From Symbiodinium natans (lineage: Eukaryota > Sar > Dinophyceae > Suessiales > Symbiodiniaceae): 64,000 nt of DNA. The notes beneath the pieces were generated by a model, which did not search any database, was not told the origin of the DNA, and saw only the letters and a list, made by a program, of their open reading frames with translations. The stretch covers positions 126,001-190,000 of the forward strand of contig CAJNDS010000413.1 in the NCBI GenBank assembly GCA_905221605.1, read 5' to 3'. This document shows positions 1-9,274 of this stretch, piece by piece. Positions within the stretch are counted from its first letter, which is position 1, and the number at the start of each line of letters is the position of its first letter. The position numbers and the translations under genes are program-made.

Positions 1-1792
1 CACTGTGGCGCCAGCCATTTTGCCAGTTCCAGAGAAATGGCCCCGGTAGTACTGGCCTTCATAGGACCGCCTGGCAGATGGCAGCATTGACAGACGGTGA
101 ACCGGCGAGTCACAAACTTTGCAAAGCCCACCATGCCCATGCGACTTGCATGCGGCGGACTACCGGCTAGCAACATGCAGCTGGCGACACCCGTCACCCC
201 ATGTCTGACGGCCAGTCCCATGTTGTTGGTCATTTTGCCTGGCGACGCTTCACGACAGTGGTGCATGCGTTGACTTGCCCTCGTTGTGATGTCCAATATG
301 AATGCCATGCATCCGTGAAAAGTACCACGCAGTTCCATGTTCTTCAGCAAAAGCCGGCCGGCGACGCCATTCCCCATCGTACATCTCAGCCTCCGCTTTC
401 CAAACCTCATCCAGTGAGTTTTTTCACTCAATTTAAGTGCCGTTTTTGGGAACATTCTTTATTTACAAGTATAAACTGAACCCCCCCCCCCCCCCTCCGA
501 ACCCCAGTTCTGAGTCTGGAACGCCGCTCCCGTGCCGCATCCCGTTTTGGAGCGCTCCGCTGTACGTGGAACCGTCAGGGTACGTCCTCAGCAGTCGTGA
601 AGGCGGGCTTGATTGAAAGACGTCGCATCGCCCGGTGAAAAACACACATCCCGCCGCTGAAGCCCCTGCACAGTTTTCTCCTCCAGCGCGCCCGTAAGCC
701 TGGCAGGACAACTCAAAAGCACAGCCCAAATTGTGTCCTCTTTCAGCCAAGGACAATGAGCCTATCAAATGTTGCAAGCCCCAAGTCGCTGGACCATCAT
801 GCTCGAACGTGGTACACAATTCGGCAGGCGCACCCTCGTAGCAGGCCCACAAGCACCTGCCATTGTGCCACAAAGCTGTGAACACGTGTCAGCATGATGC
901 CTACAACACTGGGCCAGTAGCCTCCCTGCGTGTCCCCCCAGCAAACCTAGACTGCTTGCGCTTGACATTCTAAGTGCCGCACACCGACTTGCTGAGGAGT
1001 GGAGTGTGGTGTGGCCTGACTCAACATAAAGATCACAGGCTAAAGTTTCATGCATCAGGACGGGCACTGCCAGAAAAAAATGGGGCCGTGGCCAAACCCA
1101 TGCTCTGGCTAATCGTGCCAGCACTTGCCATGGACGGTGACATGGGTGCCAAGTCTTCTGTATTGAGCGTCACGCCCTTACCTCACATGAATCAAAGCAA
1201 ACATCCGACGTGCTTACCGCAACCTCGACGCACCATAACGCGCCATGCCGCGCGGCCTGCTCTCGGCGAGGAAGTCGGCGATTGCCAAGCATGCATTTGT
1301 TTGACCTGCGCAAGCCCAGCTGCTTCAGCATGCTTCAGCATCCACATTTTTTCGAAACCACTTCCAACCTCTCGCGTCTCCACGAACTCCTCTGAACCCA
1401 GGAGCGAGGGGGAACCTGTTTTGAAAAAACTCCAGGGGGCCATAGCATTTGGTGAAAAATCTGCAACGACTTACGTTGCCGACCACCGAGGGCTGAGCAA
1501 GGATGTCCACCATCTTTGGATGCTTCGCAAGAGTGGCCTCGTGCAGCGCTTGTGCGTCAGATCGAACTCCCTTCTGTAATTGAGTTGGGCTTCAAACTTT
1601 TCTTATGAATAGGTTCCCTTATAAGCCTTATAAGAAAGAAAATTAAAAAGAAGCCCAAAGCACAACCCTGTTAAATGAGCGGCGTGAACGTAAGCAAGCA
1701 ACACAAAAACACAAGGCTGTCACATACGGAGCCGCACCGCTCCACCACCACGGGCACCTGTCAAAAAGGCGCCGCCGTCCACCCGCCAGACT
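1..1792. other. No recognisable gene
   Basis: Open frames up to about 200 codons exist on both strands (for example 974-1579 on the plus strand), but none has a recognisable domain, repeat or codon signature. A run of 15 C lies at 481-495. I see no RNA gene or mobile-element ends here. Confidence 0.5.
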
Positions 1793-1912
1793 TAGGGTTT
1801 TGGGTTAGGGGTTTAGGGATCAGGGTTTTAGGGTTTAGGGTTTAGGGTTTAGGGTTTGGGGATTAGGGTTTTAGGGTTTTAGGGTTTGGGCCAAGGGGTT
1901 TAGGGTTTAGGG
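1793..1912 (+). repeat. Interstitial telomere-like array, TTTAGGG type
   Basis: Degenerate tandem copies of TTTAGGG with TTTTAGGG and TTTGGG variants. This is the first of many such islands in the window; the G-rich strand is the plus strand here. Confidence 0.9.
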
Positions 1913-2289
1913 TTGCACCAAACAGCACACATGGATCGTGAACCTGGTTGCCCATTGCCGCAGCCACAGGGCAAACAACTATCCCGATCCATCATGCCAT
2001 GGGTCACAGCTTGAGCCCAGCAGGTCACCAACACATGCCACGGTTGCAGCTGGACGGCTCAATACGGAAATCCAAGCAACCAGCTGCGCAAAAGAAACAA
2101 AAAAAAAACTGGTCTTGGATGACATGGAAATGCCAATGTTGGGATTCATCATGGATGGAAATCGGTTTGTGAGTTTTTTCTCGCGTGAATGCTGCAAAGG
2201 AGGTGTCCGGTCAATGGGGGGAGACGCCGCGTGAGCATCGTGTGTCGGTGAGGATGTCGGCGAGATGGGTCCCCGGTCCCCTCCCCTGG

Positions 2290-2700
2290 CTCTTTTTTCT
2301 CACCCCTCGCACCTTTTTGCCTTCATCTCCGAGCAGGTCCCGGTGCAGGGCTGTTGGTTGTAGGGCTCAGCGTCGCCGGTTCAAGCCGGCAGGCGGCTCG
2401 CGAGAGGCGGGCCTCGGAGTACAGTAGCGGGCCTCTGCGAGGACCTCGCTGACGTGAGGGGGAGGGGGTCTGTCGTCGTTGTCGGTGGAGGCGACGGGCA
2501 GCGCGAGGAGGGTGGCCGCGAAGGCCCGGGCTGCGGAAATGGCGAGCAGCGCGGACCGCGCAACGAAGGCCCTGGCGGCCTGGGCCCGGAACGCTGCCGG
2601 GACCGCCCGAACCCGACCGAGCAAACGCACGAAACGTGCTCTGCAGAAACAAGAAAAGGGGTGTAGGGGAACACGCAGGCGGGGGCAAACAAGGCATCTA
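2290..2700 (-). pseudogene. LINE 3'-end fragment, terminal domain of the ORF
   Basis: Read on the minus strand, the frame around 2368-2640 ends with alanine/arginine-rich sequence (SAARAFAATLLALPV, then PHVSEVLAEA). It closely resembles the last about 80 residues coded at 4952-5188 in the better preserved LINE at 4844-6572. The N-terminal side is out of frame with the rest, so a frameshift is present. A short T run near 2290 on the plus strand could be the remnant of an A-rich 3' tail. Only the far C-terminal part survives. No target-site duplication was found. Confidence 0.6.
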
Positions 2701-2842
2701 TTTGGAACCTAACATTCAAAGAACTTCGGGTTTCCCCTGACTGTTGAGGAGAAACCGTTGCTAGGAGGCTCAATGATTGAGCTCCGCCTGCCTACAATAC
2801 ATTGCGAGCAGCGACCCAGCTTACAAGAAATGAAATCGGATT

Positions 2843-3510
2843 GTTTTTTTTCTGCGTCCGCCGAAAGCGTCCCGAGTCCCAACGACGTCAGCTACCTAGA
2901 CTCCTACGGAGCGCTAGCGAAGCGGCAGCCGACTGGGGGCGCTCGCACTCGCCAGGTCGAGCACGTCGCTCAACGGGAGCGTGTCTGGCGCGCCAGGCAG
3001 CGGCGGCATCGTCCAGACGCCAAGCGCGGAGCTGGCGACTGCTCGCTGCAGGGCAACCGACAACACACTCCACCAGCGGCGCGCCCAGCCCTGGGCGGCT
3101 GAGGCGCGCAAAGGTGGCGGGGCGCGCTGGACGCGGAGCCGGAGCAGGGTGCGGAGGAACTGTTGGCACTCGTCGCTCCATCGGCCCCCTACTTCAGCAG
3201 CAGGGAGGACAACCGGCCGCTGAGGCCCCCCTCGCGTCAGCTCCGGGTACCGTGCGACCTTGCGCCTGCGTGCCGTAACAAGCGCGACCCCCGCCCGAGC
3301 GTCGGCCCCGGGGACGGGCCGACCAGTCCGAGTGAGAGGGGAGACGAGCGTTGCGTCGCAGCACAAGGCCTCGCCATTGGTCGTTGCCCTGTACACAACG
3401 AAGTCGAGGTGGCGACGGTCGTCGGCACGGGACAAGCCGCGAAGTGGTACGGCAGCCTGGCAAAACCATCCCCTCCGCAGCGGGCACGGGGATAGCACTA
3501 AGCAAAACAA
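2843..3510 (-). pseudogene. LINE 3'-end fragment, C-terminal domain of the ORF
   Basis: A minus-strand frame of about 198 codons carries RRHLDFVVYRATTNGEAL, CCDATLVSPL, RRRKVARYPEL, EVGGRWSDEC and a W-rich helix (RRWWSVLSVALQRAV). The same order of motifs ends the LINE at 4844-6572 and partly recurs at about 9160-9240 on the plus strand. It is therefore the C-terminal domain of a dinoflagellate non-LTR element whose reverse-transcriptase part is missing. A run of eight T near 2843-2850 is in the right place for the A tail of a minus-strand LINE. The frame looks open, but the fragment is far too short to be a working element. Confidence 0.7.
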
Positions 3511-3567
3511 AAAAAAACCGCATGTGGGGGAGGTGTGAAGTGCGAGAACTGCACTACGTTGCCAGCC

Positions 3568-3603
3568 CGAGCCCGCAAATGCGCCGGCTCATTTGCGGGC
3601 TCG
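3568..3603. repeat. Perfect inverted repeat, 14-bp stem with 8-nt loop
   Basis: The arm at 3568-3581 (CGAGCCCGCAAATG) is the exact reverse complement of the arm at 3590-3603, separated by CGCCGGCT. It would form a stable hairpin in RNA or single-stranded DNA. No T tract follows, so it is not a bacterial-type terminator. Function unknown. Confidence 0.85.
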
Positions 3604-4830
3604 AGCGGCGGCCGCGCCACACGCTCGCCAGGCTGGCGAGTCCGACCAGCCGTGAACGGTATAAGGGCGTCTGCCGCCGCGTCGGCCTCCTGATCCGAAA
3701 CCGTAGTCCGGGACCGAGCCCTATGCGGTGAAGATATGAATGACGCATGAACTCAATTGAACAACAAGCAAAATTAGGAAGGGAATGAAGAAGCCCCCGT
3801 ATTATAACATTAGGAAAATAAGCCTGAATTCTTCGCCTTATTAAGCGAGTGAAAAGAGCTCATTCACGAAGACCACCAAGATGAAGAGATTTCCAGTACT
3901 TGGAAATGGGGCTTATGGACAGGGGCGTTGTCTTCATGAACCTGGCTCACAGATCAACTTCACCCTGTCATGTAATTCTCGCGACCATAACCTCTTTTCC
4001 CCAGTGTTCGTTCATGCCCCTATATTAAATGTACTAGAAGGGCAATGAATAGCGCGCCTTTTAATATATTTAATATGGCCCCTTTCACTCTTTATAAAGC
4101 CAATGGTAAAATATTTACGGCGCGCGTGAACTTGCCCATATCTTAAGGATCGTGTTGCAGCAAGGTGACGCGTAGAGCGAGGTCCAGAAGGTCAACCAGT
4201 GTTAAGGTCAAGGTCCAGGTCAAGCCTGAAGGCCCGAAGGCGGCCCTTTGAGAGCTCAAGCGAAAACTAAGGCACAGGCGTGCTCACTCACAAAGAACAC
4301 GAAATCATCTGTCAATTCCAACCATGCAGCTTTGTCGGTTCCGGTGGTCAACGGCACCTCGCCCAAACGCTCCCGCATCGATTGGAGCGCGGCAACAATG
4401 CATTTCAATACTGGCCTAACACACGCCGATGTCCAGGGTTCCAATTTAAAGCGCGCTGAACCCAATGTTCATCTGGCAACGAGATAACATACTGTTGTCA
4501 CAGACATCGGTTTGACCATGTGCAGATGTTATCCGCGCGCCACACAATCATGCAAATTTTCATGCCACTGTCTGGTCCAATACATTCCGGAAGGAGTAAA
4601 TAAGTAAGTATATAAATAAGTATATAAGTAAGTAAGTAAGTCCTGCATGCCTGTAGGCGGCCTCTTGGAGGAGCTGGCAAAGGAACGCAACTTTACATGG
4701 TCTCAAACGGTAATTGAGCATGACGTCACGTCAATGTTTATCATTCTAAACATCGACGGCTTTGGACCATTCCGGAAGGAGCGGCGACTATCGACCGCAG
4801 CATACGTCGCATTGGCACATCGAGCGTATG
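3604..4830. other. Intergenic stretch without recognised gene
   Basis: AT-richer than its surroundings, with no recognisable coding sequence. An AAGT/AAAT microsatellite lies at about 4593-4642. A segment at about 4205-4250 (GTCAAGCCTG...CCCGAAGGCGGCC) resembles the 5' boundary of the LINE copy at about 6538-6572, so a second, barely visible related copy may once have been here. Confidence 0.5.
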
Positions 4831-4843
4831 TAAATCATGAGCG
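4831..4843. repeat. Target-site duplication, left copy (13 bp)
   Basis: TAAATCATGAGCG here is repeated exactly at 6573-6585. The two copies bracket the LINE fragment, and A10 on the minus strand (4848-4857) lies just inside this one, as expected for target-primed reverse transcription. Confidence 0.85.
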
Positions 4844-4951
4844 CAGGTTTTTTTTTTCCGCACCCTTTTTTCCAGCATCCGATCGCGGTCCCAGTGCAGC
4901 AGACCACCGAGCCCTACCGAACCCACAACCCGCCTAACCACCGACCCGGGC

Positions 4952-5258
4952 TCACCCCAAGCGAGAGGCGAGCGGCGGCGATTCAGCCGAGTCAGCGAGG
5001 ACGTCGCTTAGGAGAGGCGCGTCTCCGTCAAGGTTCGCGGTGCTGGAGATGGGCAGGGACAACAGGCTGGCAGCGAATGAGCGGGCAGCTGCGATGGACA
5101 AGAACCCAGACCATCGTCCGACGAAAGCCGCTATACACGCAGCACGTTGCGACGGAGCTGCGCCGCGCGCCCGCGCTCGCGCGAGCAAACGGATGAAGGT
5201 GGCTGCTTCGGCACTCCAGCGACCACCAACCTCGAGGCCAAGAACAACCAGCCGGCAC
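4952..5258 (-). pseudogene. LINE ORF terminal domain, out of frame with 5310-6521
   Basis: The minus strand continues with GWWSLECRSSHLHPFARA in one frame and SIAAARSFAASLLSLPISST...LLSDVLADSAES in another, up to the stop at 4952. Alignment with the fragment at 2843-3510 shows these are the terminal segments of the same polyprotein, now split by at least one frameshift and the stop at 5310. Confidence 0.65.
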
Positions 5259-5309
5259 CGATGGGCTGCAGCGAACTCAGGGTAAGTGCGCTCTTTGGCC
5301 CGGCGCGCC

Positions 5310-6521
5310 TCAGCCAGGGCTACGCATGGCTACGCCTGCTGTGCTGCCACGCCGGCGACGGGGCAGACCAGCGGAAGTGAGTGGCGAGACCAAAGTTGTG
5401 TCAACGGCTAGCCGCGAGCCGCCCCACAAGGGCAAGCCATTGGCAATAACTTCAATGCGTCGCTCATCATGTCTGGCTGCCGAAACGTTCAAGTCGCGGA
5501 CAAGAACATTGGTTGCAACAGTTGCACCAGCTTCACGACATACCCGAGCAGCGGCTCGCTCAAGCGGGCCCCCCCGCGCCCTGAGAACGCCAGACCGAGG
5601 GCAGGCAGCAACATGGTCACCCAAGGCATCAAGCGGACGGCCACAGCGGCAGCGCGCGGGAGCAAGGGGGAGCGGGAGCCGCAAGCGACGCAGGAGCAAA
5701 ACCCGGAAAAGTGCAGAGTCGAGGGCAAGCTCAGGTGCAACAGGGCGAACAGTAAGCAACCTGGCGGCAAAGGGGCCGGACTGTGAGTCAAGGAGCGCGA
5801 GTTCGGCAGGGCCAACGGCACGACGCTCCGCAGCGGCCCGATCGTCAAGGGCTCTCGAGGCTGGGCGTTGCCAACCTCGGTGAGGGACATCGGGGTCCGC
5901 ATCGTCAGCAGCAAGGGGCGGGGCCGCGCGGGGCAGAGCAGCCCACTGCGGGACGGCGAAGCCAGCCTCAGCAAGGGCATCGGAGGCCCGCAGGAGGTTC
6001 TGCACCGGTGACCATTCAACAGCATCGCGTGCATCCAGAGCGTGCACCAAGGACTCGGCAAGCGGCGCGGCCCGCGAGCGAAGGACGGGGACTGCGTCCG
6101 CCCAGGATGCCCAGAACGCTGCAGGTGCATGCAGCGCAGCGCTGCGCAAGCCAAGGCCGCCATCCCGAAGGGCAAGCTGTGCAACACGAGTAGCAGCAGG
6201 TGGCAAAGGGGCCGACCCGTCAGCAAGCAACAACCCACTCAGAGCAGAGAGCACGCGGGCATCGTGCGCGAGCGCAAACTCACGCGTGTCGCAGGGGGCG
6301 AGCGTGCGCAAAGCAAACTGGGCGCGGGGGGCAGCCGTGTACAGAAGCAGGAGCCACGAGACCTGAGTGTCGCCAAGTTGGGGCAGGGAGGCGAGCAAGC
6401 CTTCGTGTCGGGCAGAGAGAGCCTGCAAGTGCCTGGCAACGAACTCCGGCTCGCCGAAGGGGGTTCCGAGGAGAACGATTCCACGCGCAGACGGCTCGAG
6501 GGCTAGGTCTCCAAACCACAC
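5310..6521 (-). pseudogene. LINE ORF, post-reverse-transcriptase region
   Basis: An open frame of about 403 codons, rich in Ala/Leu/Arg. Visible motifs in order: FGDLALEPSARGIVLLGTPF near the N-terminus, a GLGLRSAALHAPAAFWASWA block, LLLRRLRLPLPLAPARC, and a zinc-knuckle-like cluster CRCGRPLDALGDHVAACP (C-x-C...H-x3-C). Then come an ERAAARVCREAGA helix and RRIEVIAN...LAVDTTLVSPL. The same block order recurs in fragments elsewhere in the window, which identifies it as a repeat-family protein. The YxDD palm motif is not present. The apparent start is a GTG at the truncation point, not a true start codon. The frame ends early at 5310; the continuation at 4952-5258 is in other frames. Confidence 0.75.
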
Positions 6522-6572
6522 GTGTGCATCAGGCCAGGGTCAAGGTCAAGCCTGCTGCCCGAAGGCGGCCCA

Positions 6573-6585
6573 TAAATCATGAGCG
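6573..6585. repeat. Target-site duplication, right copy (13 bp)
   Basis: An exact copy of TAAATCATGAGCG at 4831-4843; it marks the 5' truncation point of the minus-strand LINE. Confidence 0.85.
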
Positions 6586-6753
6586 TATACTTTGCGATGT
6601 CCCGCTGCAAAACCCGCAATAGCAGTGACCACTGCATCAAACCACTTCAGGCGACGACGACATGAGACAGGCTTGTCCAAATACAGGCATGCTGACCGTT
6701 GAAAAAGCTGATGGCGAGGTTCAGGAACACTGCGAACATCTGGCAGTGGGTTA

Positions 6754-7280
6754 AAATTCGGGTTGTCGCGGGGGGTCCGCCCTGCCCTCTGCTACAAGCC
6801 TTGTCGCGGGCAGGTTGTTTCATACCTTTGTCGCGCCGCTACTTTGAACCCAATTTTCTTAGTTGGGTTTTGTAAGGGTTTAGGGTAAAGGGTTTAGGTT
6901 TAGGGTTGGGGTTTCGGATGAAGGGTTTAGGGATTTTACTGGAGAGCCTTAAACCCTGAACCCTGTAAATATAAACCCTGGGCTTCTCGTTCAAGGTTGT
7001 CCTACGGATGGGCACCTGCTGGCTCGAGCAGTCGCGCGGGTTGTCGCGGGTATGTCGCGCCCTGTCGCAGGCCTTGTCGCGGACTGAGAGTGAAAGTTGC
7101 TGCAGACACGCATCAAGGTCGCATCGAGATTGGCAATGAGAAAACTCAATGGTATTGCTGTCTTGTCGGGGAGGGGGGGGTTGTAGCCTTGTCGCGGGGG
7201 GGGGGGGTTGTCGCGGACACGGCACGTCTGTTACAAACCTTTGTCGCGGAGGGACCCCCCGGTGCCTGTTACAAGCCCGG
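6754..7280 (+). repeat. Dispersed short motif TTGTCGCGG, about ten copies
   Basis: TTGTCGCGG or close variants recur at irregular spacing, often as part of TACAAGCCTTGTCGCGG. Copies cluster at 6754-6835, 7028-7085 and 7160-7245. Telomere-like sequence (about 6868-6980) sits between the clusters. The spacing is not regular enough for a simple tandem array. Confidence 0.6.
6868..6980. repeat. Degenerate telomere-like array, both orientations
   Basis: Starts as TTTAGGG-like units and switches to CCCTAAA-like units near 6950, so the two halves form a loose inverted repeat. Confidence 0.75.
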
Positions 7281-7654
7281 AAAAAAAACTCACTGCCATC
7301 TGGGAACGCAGCTTCAGAAACATTTCGGCAAGAGATTCTTCGAGAGTCCAATGCACACTGTTTGATCCCTCGCAATCACGCGGTGCCAAAGTGTTGAGTA
7401 TGTGTCCGCACGATTTGATCCAACACATCTATGTCAGTACTCCAAGGTGCATAGCCCCTGCGCACGGATGACGCACGAGTAGCAGGACGCATAGCCCCTC
7501 CGCAAAGATGACACAGGCAGGCCAACTTCAGGGGCGGGCCAAAGGGAACGAAAGCTAGCAGGTCCAGGCTATGCGTTGTTGAACCAGATGGACACTAAGC
7601 TGCGTGTCCAGATGACGGGTTTTTAGAGGAAAATTGTACAATTGGGGCGGCAGG

Positions 7655-8215
7655 AAGTCATGAGCACACGCAGAGCTGGCGAGGAGAGCTCCATGCATCA
7701 GCACACGCAGCTGCACCAGCAACGGAAAGGAAACAGAGCTGGCAAGGCGGGTTCCAGGCTTCAGCACACGCAGCTGCACCTGCAAGGGAGCTTGCGAGCA
7801 GGGCTCCAGGCATCAGCAGACGCAGCTGCAGCAGCAATTGAAAGGAAACAGCTGGCGAGGCGGCTCCATCAGCACACGCAGCTGCACCAGCATCGGAGAG
7901 GTAACAGAGCCGGCGAGGCGGGCTCAAGGCATCAGCACGCGCAGCTGCACCAGCAACGGAGAGGCAACAGAGCTGGCGAGAGGCATCGCCAGCAAGGGAG
8001 ATGAAACCGAGCTGGGGTGGGCGCCATGCATCAGCACACTCAGCTGCGCCAGCAACGAAAAGGCAACAAAGCTGGCGAGGCGGCCTCCAAACATCAGCAC
8101 ACGCAGCTGCAACGGAGAGGTAACAGAGCTGGCGAGGCGGGCTCCAGCCCACACCAGCAAAGGAGATGAAACAAAGCTGGTGAGGAGGGCGTCAGGCATC
8201 AGCACACGGCATGAG
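7655..8215. repeat. Imperfect minisatellite, about 55-75-bp units
   Basis: The core CATCAGCACACGCAGCTGCA, followed by CCAGCAACGGAGAGG and AGAGCTGGCGAGGCGGGCTC, recurs about nine times with indels. Both strands stay open in several frames (for example minus 7658-8152), giving repetitive Ala/Cys-rich or Ser/Thr-rich peptides. This follows from the repeat and is weak evidence for a gene. Confidence 0.8.
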
Positions 8216-8220
8216 TGAGT

Positions 8221-8254
8221 GTGGGGGAGGGGAGAGGGGAGGGGAAGGAGGGGG

Positions 8255-8293
<39 letters not shown>
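8221..8293 (+). repeat. G-rich tract ending in a 36-base G run
   Basis: A purine-only stretch ends in an uninterrupted G run at 8258-8293. The length of such a run is often uncertain in assemblies. Confidence 0.8.
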
Positions 8294-8295
<2 letters not shown>

Positions 8296-8419
8296 CGCTG
8301 GTCCAGGCCCCGCTCCTATCGGAGATAGAAACAAAAAGTCGACCCATGAAAAACCGAGAGGAAGGGATTGAGGTTGAGGGGTGTTCCCTTCTCGGTACCC
8401 GAGTCCCCGAGGCGTCAGC

Positions 8420-9270
8420 ACGAGAAAACGTGTTGCGTAGTTGGCGATGCCTATGCTGCTGGCACTGGGCGATAAGGGGTCGCCGCAACGCGCCGTCTCG
8501 CGTTGCTGCTAGCTCGTCTGGGTGGCCTTGGCTCGCAGTGCGCCGCACGTACCGCCCCTGCAGCTTACTGGGCCGCCTGGGCCGATGCATGCCGATGCCC
8601 TGCCCGTTTTGCGCGCTCGCCGCCCGCTGCCAAGCGCCTCGCAGAAGTCGCTGCAAGACCAGCTCACCTGCCTGCGCACTGCCGAGGCGGACCGCGCGCT
8701 CCACGGCGCCGGCTGGCAAGGCCGCCCCTGTCGGAATGCCAAACACGATGGTCGGCGCCCCGCGCAATGCGACCCGGCGAAAGGTGCGAGGGCTGGCAGC
8801 AACACGGTTCCCGCCTGCTCTACCCACTTTCGCGAGACCGAGTTGCTGCCTGCCTGCAACTCCCTGCCCAGGCCATGCTATGTTCGCAGTCCGGGCCGCA
8901 TGCTGCCGCATGGCTCAGCGCCATCCGAAGCGAGGCTGGCTCCGTTTTGCTTGCCGATCGCATGCTCATAGCACTGCGGCGGTTGCGGTTGCGGTTGCCC
9001 TTGCCAATCGCTCAACACAAATGCGGCGCACACAAACACGGCTGTGGTGCTCGCTGGAAGAGCGAAGCCCCTCGAGCACGCATGGTTGCGTATCGCGCGC
9101 GAGGCCGTCGGACCCCAAGGTCAAATTCGGCGTGCGCGCTTGCCCCTGGCGTCGACCCTGACGATCGCCGCCGCCTAGACTTCGTCGCTGACGGGGCCAC
9201 ACCACTCGGCGAGCGACGTCACATTCGTGTCCCCTCTGACAGGATGTACGTCTGGCAAGGCTCGGTCAAG
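8420..9270 (+). pseudogene. Decayed LINE C-terminal fragment, plus strand
   Basis: Translated in shifting frames this reads RTAPAAYWAAWADA (8540-8590), ADALPVLRARRP, SQSGPHAAAWL (about 8890), LIALRRLRLRLPLPIAQ (8965-9010) and DDRRRLDFVADGATPLGE (about 9160-9210). The order matches the LINE ORF at 5310-6521 and the fragment at 2843-3510. Motifs fall in at least two frames, and the zinc-knuckle region is rearranged, so the copy is older than the others. It is the only LINE piece on the plus strand. Confidence 0.65.
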
Positions 9271-9274
9271 TAGT

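Larger units (their letters stand above)
4844..6572 (-). mobile_element. 5'-truncated LINE (non-LTR retrotransposon) copy
   Basis: This 1.73-kb insertion is flanked by an exact 13-bp direct repeat. It has an A10 run (minus strand, 4857-4848) four bases inside its 3' end, and codes on the minus strand for the C-terminal part of a LINE polyprotein. The catalytic reverse-transcriptase motifs and any endonuclease are absent: the copy starts in the region after the palm. This is the normal outcome of incomplete LINE reverse transcription. The exact duplication suggests a fairly young insertion, although the ORF is already interrupted near 5310. Confidence 0.85.

Noticed and set aside
10-30. CCAGCCATTTTGCCAG as a spliced-leader relic
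   Set aside because: Only the CCATTTTG core resembles the leader; flanks differ and no gene start follows.
5326-6622. Plus-strand ORFs opposite the LINE frame
   Set aside because: Arg/Gly/Gln-rich shadows of the GC-rich minus-strand coding sequence.
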